Virus record (IMG/VR): IMGVR_UViG_3300030085_002659
Location: 1 to 24,258 of that record
DNA length: 24,258 nucleotides
Reading direction: 5' to 3' (one strand)
Source: a virus
Shown here: positions 19,409 to 24,258 of the stretch, piece after piece
How positions within the stretch are numbered: the stretch's first letter is position 1
Layout: the number at the start of each line of letters is the position of its first letter
Program-made: the position numbers and the translations under genes
Notes under the pieces: model-generated
Told to the model about the DNA's origin: nothing
The model's input: only the letters and a program-made list of their open reading frames with translations
The model's database searches: none

Positions 19409-20803
19409 TTACTTTACAATCTTTGGACCTGATAGAGGCATCTCTACATAACCAAACTCTGGATACCTAAGTAGGTGTTCCATTTCGTCATAGTAAACCT
19501 TGTCTATGTGTTGAGGTCTTGTTAACCTCATCCATAACTTAGTCCAGTTCTTCTGATTCTTAATCGTGTTGTGATATACAACTACTTTGATTCGAGTCTG
19601 TACTGACTTCCCACCAATGATTCTCTGAATCTGTTCTTGAATGTACTTGTCCATCCATCTATCAAGAGTCGGTGCACCCGATGCGCCATAGATAACAAAC
19701 ACATCATCGGTAGTTAGTCTTTCAACTTTCTTTAAGACTAAATCCTTGTGAGTATCTTCGTAATCATAAACCATTTGATTACTATCTTCTAACTTCTTCT
19801 TGTCGATGTTGTCTTGTACTTTGTCAAATACACCATCAACTTGTCCTGATGTTAATCCCATCAACATGAATCGTTGTCTCATACCAAGAGTCTTCCATGA
19901 GTGTCCTGCCTTGTGGTGTTCCGTACACTCATCAATAGCGTCTTGTTTACTGAATGACTTACCTACATTAAAGTCTGCGTTGAGGTTATTACCTAACATC
20001 TGAACTTCAGTCTCTTGCATTAGAGAGTGAATATCCTCATCAAGTATGATACACTTTATCATTGAGTTCTCGGTGTGACCAATGTTCTCATTTCTCGTCT
20101 TCCAATATGCAGTCCTTGTGTGATTACCACTAATAAGGATTAACTCATGAAACTGACCATCGATAGTAACATTCCTTAATAATATAGGCATATCGTAACT
20201 ACCGATTTTGTTTCTTAACCTATCAACAATCTTTGATAGATTGTCGGTGTCTATCTCAAGTTTACGAACTTGCCACTTATCTGCGTGGTACAAATCCTTG
20301 ACAGACATTTCAACAATGTGTGTCTCGTTAATGTATTCAAGTTCAAAATCATCGAGTTGGTTTCTGAATTTACGAAAGTCATCGAGTTCCACCATCAACC
20401 TATTTACTAACTTCATGTTCAGTTCCTTCTTACCAGGATGACCATTGTGTTTGTTGTAGTACATAGGGTTGTTCTTAGCGTCAACCTTTGTTAACAACTC
20501 ATACTCATATTGTTTACATTCTTCTACTGAACCCCAATATAGGATTTTGTAACTGAATAAACCAACTGAGTCACTTGCGAGAAGTTCTTTGAACTCTTTG
20601 TTAGTAGATGATGTACCATAAAGTTTAGGTCCTTCTTTGTGAAAACCTACATACATCTTTTTGTCTTGTGTATTTTGGATTTCATACACATACGAATCAC
20701 AACCATTTTTTGTACGAGGCCCTTCAGGTCGTGTGAAGATTTTGGGCCTTGTGGTATCGTCAAACATTAGTTCGAGATTCCACGCTTTAGCAGTTCGTGC
20801 CAT
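19409..20803 (-). CDS. GIY-YIG-like plus ParB-like fusion protein, 464 aa
   Basis: The N-terminal part (about 37-120) resembles a GIY-YIG nuclease domain: YVYEIQN (38-44) in the GIY position, MYVGFHK (50-56) in the YIG position, YGTSS (62-66), and a conserved-looking glutamate in QYEYELL (98-104), ending with YYNKHNG. A second part (about 200-260) resembles ParB/sulfiredoxin-type domains, with ILISGNHTRTAYW (222-234) like the DGNHR motif. The last 200 residues are not recognised. ParB-type domains can bind nucleotides or cut DNA. The gene could be a nicking or homing-like enzyme or a DNA-modification factor; domain calls are by eye. Confidence 0.72.
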   Translation of the reverse strand: MARTAKAWNLELMFDDTTRPKIFTRPEGPRTKNGCDSYVYEIQNTQDKKMYVGFHKEGPKLYGTSSTNKEFKELLASDSVGLFSYKILYWGSVEECKQYEYELLTKVDAKNNPMYYNKHNGHPGKKELNMKLVNRLMVELDDFRKFRNQLDDFELEYINETHIVEMSVKDLYHADKWQVRKLEIDTDNLSKIVDRLRNKIGSYDMPILLRNVTIDGQFHELILISGNHTRTAYWKTRNENIGHTENSMIKCIILDEDIHSLMQETEVQMLGNNLNADFNVGKSFSKQDAIDECTEHHKAGHSWKTLGMRQRFMLMGLTSGQVDGVFDKVQDNIDKKKLEDSNQMVYDYEDTHKDLVLKKVERLTTDDVFVIYGASGAPTLDRWMDKYIQEQIQRIIGGKSVQTRIKVVVYHNTIKNQKNWTKLWMRLTRPQHIDKVYYDEMEHLLRYPEFGYVEMPLSGPKIVK

Positions 20804-20833
20804 AGTTTAAAATTTAAAAATTATTAATTTACC

Positions 20834-20891
20834 GCTTGCCTCTCTGACAAACTTAATACAAATATACAACAAAAAAATTTAACTGGCAAGC
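20834..20891 (-). promoter_or_regulatory. Class B promoter inside a GCTTGCC inverted repeat
   Basis: CTTG (20887-20890), 20 bases, TATATTTG (20859-20866), minus strand, about 55 bases before the fusion gene. GCTTGCC (20885-20891) and GGCAAGC (20834-20840) form a perfect 7-base inverted repeat around it; the first arm includes the CTTG box. Confidence 0.55.
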
Positions 20892-20894
20892 TTT

Positions 20895-21233
20895 TTATAC
20901 AAAACTTGTAAATAAAGTTGAGGTGTGACCTTCTTCCCATCCCTTATCTTTATAGAACTGATGTGTAGTAGGAAGACAATATGTGATTACTTTATATCCT
21001 TTAAGATTAGCTTCACACCAATCCCATCTGGCATTCCACAACATTCTGTAAATACCATGACCTCGATATTCTTCTTCAACATATGCGTTAGCGAATTTTA
21101 TGGTTCTGTCAGAAAGGAAGAGTAAGGAATTCCAACCAATAGCTTTGTGGTCGTATAACGCAATCCATCCACACTCGTCTTTGGGAGTTGGTACAGAGTC
21201 GGGCAGTTTGTAGGGTACTATCGTTATATTCAT
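20895..21233 (-). CDS. GNAT-family N-acetyltransferase, 112 aa
   Basis: GNAT enzymes move an acetyl group from acetyl-CoA to an amine. Motif A is clear in YVEEEYRGHGIYRML (51-65), with the RxxGxG/A-type pyrophosphate loop RGHGI, and motif B-like FYKDKGWEEG (93-102) near the end. The protein is slightly shorter than average. A TATATTTA box lies upstream at about 21260, but without a TTTG partner, so its promoter is unclear. Substrate is unknown; phage GNATs may modify host proteins or surface sugars. Confidence 0.85.
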   Translation of the reverse strand: MNITIVPYKLPDSVPTPKDECGWIALYDHKAIGWNSLLFLSDRTIKFANAYVEEEYRGHGIYRMLWNARWDWCEANLKGYKVITYCLPTTHQFYKDKGWEEGHTSTLFTSFV

Positions 21234-21270
21234 TCTTTGTTCTTACCATAAAGAAATAAATATACCTGTT

Positions 21271-22164
21271 TTAGTTATTACCTCTACCTCTTGATGAACC
21301 GCCTGAATTACCACTACTTCTTACTGATGATGACCCACCTCTGTTGATATTAACATTAGACCCTCTGCCTGAATTATTGATTACAGGTGGTCGTGAGTTA
21401 AAATTATTATTGGGTACTCTTGGTTTGACATTCCAATTGTTGTTATTATTACTTGGTCTGTTTGGTACAACAACATTACTATCAATTGACCCCGCTGAGC
21501 CATTTACATTGACACGAATGTTATTACCTCTACCCCATCTGATAACATCGTTGATAACATTGTTATTGTTATTGTTGTTAGGATATACTCTGTTGTTTCT
21601 TCTTCTATTAGTATCTTGTTCTATATTAGAGTTACCAACAAAGTTTCTACTTCCTCGTCTACCAACTACAAAAGAGTAATTGTTGTTACTTGCTATCAGA
21701 GGTTCGTTGTACCAACTATAAGAATAATGATTCCAACCATACCAACCTTGTGGATGTGGATAATACCAATTGTAGTATCTGTGATGTCTAACCCACCATG
21801 GATGACTCCATCCATACCAAGGATAGTCCCATGCCCAATCTGTCCAGAACTGATGTGAATTAAACCATACATCGAATCTGTTGTATGGTCGCCAGATACC
21901 ATCGAGTCTTGGATTGTTGTAATACCAAGAAAGAGGTTGGTTCATCGCATATTGTGCAAAGTCCCATCTGAAGGTAAAGTCTGTTCTTAGTTTTCTCTTG
22001 AGTTGAAATAAAGAATTGATAGTGTCAATCTTAGTAGATGAATCAACTTCTACCACAACGCCTTGATATACAGGGTCATGGTTAGAAGTAGAGACATACC
22101 ACATAGGTCCACAACTGACCAATAATAAAAATGATAGTAAAATTAATAATTGTCTCATACTCAT
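21271..22164 (-). CDS. Lipoprotein rich in Trp/Tyr/His with Asn/Arg/Ser tail, 297 aa
   Basis: A signal peptide (about 1-17) ends in the lipobox LVSC with C18, so it should be lipidated and exported by the host. Residues about 90-160 are extremely rich in W, Y and H (for example SWYNEP and YPWYGWSHPWW). The C-terminal 130 residues are low complexity: runs of asparagine, then arginine, glycine and serine. No family is recognised. A phage-encoded outer-surface lipoprotein could block superinfection or remodel the envelope (inference). Confidence 0.75.
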   Translation of the reverse strand: MSMRQLLILLSFLLLVSCGPMWYVSTSNHDPVYQGVVVEVDSSTKIDTINSLFQLKRKLRTDFTFRWDFAQYAMNQPLSWYYNNPRLDGIWRPYNRFDVWFNSHQFWTDWAWDYPWYGWSHPWWVRHHRYYNWYYPHPQGWYGWNHYSYSWYNEPLIASNNNYSFVVGRRGSRNFVGNSNIEQDTNRRRNNRVYPNNNNNNNVINDVIRWGRGNNIRVNVNGSAGSIDSNVVVPNRPSNNNNNWNVKPRVPNNNFNSRPPVINNSGRGSNVNINRGGSSSVRSSGNSGGSSRGRGNN

Positions 22165-22183
22165 AAATATGAGAATAATTTAA

Positions 22184-22363
22184 TTACATAGTAAAGGTAA
22201 GGTTCTGCTTATCTAATTTATACGATTTAGCAGGTATACCAAAACGCCAATAACAATACTTTGTACCCTCATCGATTTCAGACTTAGTTATATTACCTAC
22301 CTTCTTAAACATTACCACCTTCTTTAACTTCGGTTTCCAAGTTACATTAATTCCCTTTAACAT
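22184..22363 (-). CDS. Small basic protein, 59 aa
   Basis: The reading begins MLKGINVTWKPKLKKVVMFK and later has TKYCYWRFGIPAKSY. It is basic with beta-strand character. It lies 19 bases upstream of the lipoprotein gene and 52 bases after tRNA-Leu. Its last codons (TTTACTATG TAA) coincide with a TACCTTTA string like those of the promoters, so the lipoprotein gene may have its own weak promoter there. No family is recognised. Confidence 0.6.
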   Translation of the reverse strand: MLKGINVTWKPKLKKVVMFKKVGNITKSEIDEGTKYCYWRFGIPAKSYKLDKQNLTFTM

Positions 22364-22415
22364 ATAATTTACAATTTTAATTGACCCCTCATTATGGGGA
22401 GAGGATTACCCTTAG

Positions 22416-22501
22416 TACCGATGGGCGGGCTCGAACCGCCACGGACATTACTGCCCAAGGGATTTTAAGTCCCTCATGTCTACCAATTCCATCACATCGG
22501 C
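22416..22501 (-). tRNA. tRNA-Leu (TAA)
   Basis: An 86-base cloverleaf with long variable arm, anticodon loop TTAAAAT (anticodon TAA), T-loop TTCGAGC and acceptor GCCGATG/CATCGGT. No CCA is encoded. It is the last tRNA of the cluster; a weak CCCC/GGGG hairpin (22385-22399) follows. Confidence 0.95.
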
Positions 22502-22588
22502 TTACAAAAATTTCGTGGACATCAAAGATACAAATACTATATATACTACTACATAGGTATATGCTAAAAGAAATCCAGCTAAATTTAG

Positions 22589-22662
22589 TGTTCCCAATAG
22601 GATTTGAACCTATGACCTACTGATTATGAGTCAGTTGCTCTAACCATCTGAGCTATGAGAAC
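22589..22662 (-). tRNA. tRNA with CAT anticodon (Met, or Ile if lysidine-modified)
   Basis: Acceptor GTTCTCA/TGGGAAC, anticodon loop CTCATAA, T-loop TTCAAAT. The CAT anticodon may read AUG or, if C34 is changed to lysidine, AUA; sequence alone does not settle this. No CCA is encoded. Confidence 0.93.
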
Positions 22663-22685
22663 CAAGTACATCAAAGAACTCTTAG

Positions 22686-22759
<74 letters not shown>

Positions 22760-22779
22760 ATATCACTAACTTTACAAAG

Positions 22780-22836
22780 TAAAGATACACAAAATATTCC
22801 CAAATTCCAAACTTCCAATGTTAAATAATTGTTAAA
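22780..22836 (-). promoter_or_regulatory. Class A promoter for the tRNA cluster
   Basis: TTTAACA (22830-22836), 4 bases, TTTAACA (22819-22825), 7 bases, TTTG (22808-22811), 20 bases, TATCTTTA (22780-22787), minus strand. RNA would start about 14 bases before tRNA-Arg. Confidence 0.8.
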
Positions 22837-22849
22837 TCATCAGAAGTAA

Positions 22850-23199
22850 GGCAAAATAAAGTTGGCTAACTCAGTAGAATACTGGCTCAGAGGGGACTTT
22901 CCCTATGGTAAAAAACCGACCCCGGTATGAAAACGACTCACAGGCCGTTGTAACTTGCTGATACTCAACGGTTTACACGAAAATACCCGCCCCCCTCGCT
23001 CGGCGACATGCGTCGCCTCGCTGGGTTGGTCCACTTCCCCTACCTCATCTGGCTTATTTAGCTAAAATTATTTCAGCTTACCTACTGGCTGGCAGGCTTG
23101 GTGTGGGTGTCCCTACCTCTGTATCCCTATATACGGGCTATTTTAGCTATTTTATTTTTATGTCACCGCAAGAAATTTAGCGTAGGGGCAGTCTTTCCC
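22850..23199 (-). ncRNA. Candidate large structured non-coding RNA
   Basis: No reading frame of useful length crosses this stretch, which is much more G/C-rich than its surroundings and starts right after a strong class A promoter. Several helices are visible in minus-strand RNA: CCCCTAC (23184-23190) can pair with an internal GTAGGGG; TAGCTAAAAT (23140-23149) pairs perfectly with ATTTTAGCTA (23059-23068); GGCGAC-GCAT-GTCGCC (23002-23017); CCGTTG/CAACGG (22945-22971); CAGTA-TTC-TACTG near the 3' end. It resembles none of tmRNA, RNase P or SRP RNA that I could test by motif. Its place next to a phage tRNA cluster recalls the large phage RNAs GOLLD and ROOL, but no identity is claimed. The 3' end is approximate. 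Confidence 0.6.
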
Positions 23200-23203
23200 A
23201 ATA

Positions 23204-23260
23204 TAAAGATAAAAAAATTAACCGAGAATGCCAAATTTTTAATGTTAAGTTTATGTTAAA
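23204..23260 (-). promoter_or_regulatory. Class A promoter for the structured RNA
   Basis: TTTAACA (23254-23260), 4 bases, CTTAACA (23243-23249), 7 bases, TTTG (23232-23235), 20 bases, TATCTTTA (23204-23211), minus strand. Transcription would start near 23199, at a GGGAAAG. Three TGTTRATAA repeats lie further upstream. Confidence 0.8.
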
Positions 23261-23268
23261 TCTTTATA

Positions 23269-23281
23269 TGACACAATGTCA
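23269..23281. promoter_or_regulatory. Palindrome TGACA-CAA-TGTCA
   Basis: Perfect inverted repeat just upstream of the structured-RNA promoter, 9 bases beyond its outer TTTAACA repeat. Same motif as at 1806 and 23344. Confidence 0.45.
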
Positions 23282-23343
23282 GTTGCGTTGAGGCCTGAAA
23301 AGTTATCAACAATTTGCGAAAGTTATTAACAAAGTTATCAACA

Positions 23344-23356
23344 TGACACGATGTCA
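23344..23356. promoter_or_regulatory. Palindrome TGACA-CGA-TGTCA
   Basis: Perfect copy of the same 13-base inverted repeat, 75 bases from the copy at 23269 and directly beside a TTATCAACA repeat. Confidence 0.45.
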
Positions 23357-23430
23357 CATATATCGCTCATTTTCATAACCCCTTGAGCGTCAGAGGATTA
23401 TGCGCTATTACCTAAAGTACCACTTTAACA

Positions 23431-23443
23431 TGACAAAATGTCC
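23431..23443. promoter_or_regulatory. Palindrome TGACA-AAA-TGTCC, one mismatch
   Basis: Third copy in this region, 87 bases from the previous one, with the last base changed. Confidence 0.35.
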
Positions 23444-23713
23444 TAAAAATTTCTCAGCCAGGAAAAAAATTGTTTTGCCGCAGAAAACGGACTTGTGCCT
23501 GTCTTTATTTCTGTATAATTCGTATATGTGGGGTAATTTGGGTCTGAGTTTATGAAATATGTGGTAAAATTATATTAGCCTCTTGGATTCTTGGGATATG
23601 TCGAGGTATGACACCTTGTCCAATTAAAAAAAACACGGATAAATTAAGGAATAAAAGGGCACGAGTTTACCATTAAGTGGTAAAAAGTGGTAAAAAAGGG
23701 GAGAAAAGTGTGG

Positions 23714-23794
23714 TTATTTATCTAACCAATGAAACCATCGGTTCATTACGAACCAAAATACTGCCATAATAAGGATTATCTTTATAAGTAACAT
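23714..23794 (-). CDS. Possible 26-aa membrane peptide
   Basis: The ORF is one hydrophobic helix, MLLIKIILIMAVFWFVMNRW, followed by FHWLDK. Its composition is like the other small membrane proteins in the window, but it lies alone among repeats, with no identified promoter and no overlap with a neighbour. Weakly supported. Confidence 0.3.
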   Translation of the reverse strand: MLLIKIILIMAVFWFVMNRWFHWLDK

Positions 23795-23885
23795 ATACGC
23801 TAAATAAATATCGTCTGAGAACTTGTTTCGATGACTTATATAGGGTTATTTTAGGCCTGTTAAATTTCGTGGTAAATTAAGGACT

Positions 23886-24101
23886 CTACCCTACGATTAT
23901 TGTCTTACCTTGATTCCAGCTCGTCATATGGTATCGGAAGTCGTGTAGGTCTAAGAACTCGTGAACTATTCTCCTCATCTCAGCTGAATTACCATGTATG
24001 ATTTGTGTGTCAAGATAAGGTTTGTCGTACCCTAAAAGGTTTTGCTCTAAAATAATTTCAGCGTCCTTATGTCTTACTCCATGTAGGTCAATTATCTTCA
24101 T
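23886..24101 (-). CDS. Smr-domain protein, 71 aa
   Basis: Smr domains, found at the end of MutS2 and alone, nick or bind branched nucleic acids and some cut mRNA. This protein is little more than the domain: the N-terminal IDLHGVRHKDAEIIL (4-18) and the central QIIHGNSAEMRRIVHEFL (33-50), ending in GKTIIVG (65-71). The HGxG-type motif appears as HGNS, so catalytic competence is uncertain. The start overlaps the upstream gene by 14 bases. It may act in phage recombination or ribosome-linked RNA cleavage (inference). Confidence 0.82.
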   Translation of the reverse strand: MKIIDLHGVRHKDAEIILEQNLLGYDKPYLDTQIIHGNSAEMRRIVHEFLDLHDFRYHMTSWNQGKTIIVG

Positions 24102-24258
24102 GATAGTATTTCTCTCGTTTATGAGGCAGATTACTTAGGTGAAGGAGTTGACCTTGTACTATATCTATATGTCTATCGTAATCTTTATCTTTGATTGTGT
24201 ACACCTCACCGAAATTGTCTTTTATTTCTATGAAGTCCTCACCGAAGTAAACGGCAGT
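24088..24258 (-). CDS. Unknown protein, 5' end missing
   Basis: The last 56 residues of a gene that starts beyond the right edge. They read TAVYFGEDFIEIKDNFGEVY at the edge and end in a charged helix (LPHKREKYYHEDN). No family is recognised. Its end overlaps the Smr gene start, so the two are probably coexpressed. Confidence 0.65.
   Translation of the reverse strand, partial: TAVYFGEDFIEIKDNFGEVYTIKDKDYDRHIDIVQGQLLHLSNLPHKREKYYHEDN

Larger units (their letters stand above)
23261..23885. other. Mostly non-coding repeat region, possible origin or control region
   Basis: About 600 A/T-rich bases with one tiny possible ORF. Repeats: TTATYAACA at 23303, 23323 and 23335; the TGACA-N3-TGTCA palindrome at 23269, 23344 and 23431 (last base changed); GTGGTAAA at 23561, 23677, 23687 and 23869, with an inverted copy forming TTTACCA-N5-TGGTAAA (23666-23684). 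TTATCAACA resembles, but does not match, a DnaA box. The mix suits a replication origin or a transcription control region. No gene of normal size is seen. Confidence 0.45.

Noticed and set aside
21240-21270. TATATTTA box before the acetyltransferase gene
   Set aside because: No TTTG or CTTG box at the 20-base distance, so it was not listed as a promoter.
22381-22623. Open frame on the plus strand
   Set aside because: It runs antisense through tRNA-Leu and part of the CAT tRNA; its apparent sequence is a by-product of the tRNA genes.
22850-23199. tmRNA, RNase P RNA or a group I intron
   Set aside because: I looked for the tRNA-like ends of tmRNA, the conserved RNase P blocks and the intron core and found none.
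23303-23343. Classic DnaA boxes
   Set aside because: TTATCAACA and TTATTAACA differ from the usual TTATNCACA, and the same repeat also lies beside promoters elsewhere, so an origin is only a possibility.

Overview
The window looks like part of a large tailed-phage genome whose host is probably a member of the Bacteroidota (flavobacteria-like). Every supported gene lies on the minus strand, so transcription runs from high to low coordinates. The genes are small, tightly packed, often overlap as ATGA or TAATG, and include a phage-style mix of nucleotide metabolism, DNA repair, sugar or nucleotidyl transfer, tiny membrane proteins, tRNAs and many unrecognised proteins. No capsid, tail, terminase or polymerase gene is visible, so 'phage' is inferred from gene style. 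The host inference rests on promoters of the Bacteroidota type (TTTG, then about 20 bases, then TAnnTTTR), A/T-rich rather than Shine-Dalgarno-like sequence before most starts, and five tRNA genes without an encoded CCA.

Layout, left to right. 1-1151: a UV-damage endonuclease (cut by the left edge), a stand-alone 3'-phosphatase-like HAD protein and a 41-residue peptide. 1158-5170: a small heat-shock protein among about a dozen small unknown genes. 5174-8659: a MoxR/CobS-like AAA+ ATPase and a 711-residue von Willebrand A protein that also carries a zinc-protease motif. 8718-10621: an APS-kinase-like enzyme, a nucleotidyltransferase and a methyltransferase in overlapping frames. 10636-10983: tRNA-Glu, tRNA-Ala and, between them, a tRNA-shaped RNA with almost no canonical tRNA bases plus a possible three-way-junction RNA. 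10990-14815: SET-domain protein, family-25 glycosyltransferase, cytidylyltransferase and a run of small membrane proteins. 14805-16270: flavodoxin-like quinone reductase and thymidylate synthase. 16270-18890: many tiny genes including ASCH, DUF2805-like and membrane proteins. 18902-22363: a metallopeptidase-like protein, a GIY-YIG/ParB-like fusion, a GNAT acetyltransferase and a tryptophan/tyrosine-rich lipoprotein. 22416-22759: tRNA-Leu, tRNA-Met and tRNA-Arg. 22850-23199: a candidate large structured RNA with its own promoter. 23261-23885: a mostly non-coding region with three kinds of short repeats. 23886-24258: an Smr-domain protein and the end of an unknown gene.

The strongest new signal is a promoter design repeated seven times with no change in spacing: TTTAACA, 4 bases, TTTAACA, 7 bases, TTTG (or CTTG), 20 bases, TATCTTTA. 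It lies before the 41-residue peptide/phosphatase pair, the AAA+ gene, the VWA gene, the 83-residue gene, the metallopeptidase gene, the tRNA cluster and the structured RNA. A second set of five promoters has the same TTTG and 20-base spacing but a TATATTnn element and no TTTAACA repeats. The two sets suggest two expression classes, the first probably read by host RNA polymerase with a phage or host activator bound to the 11-base-phased repeats.
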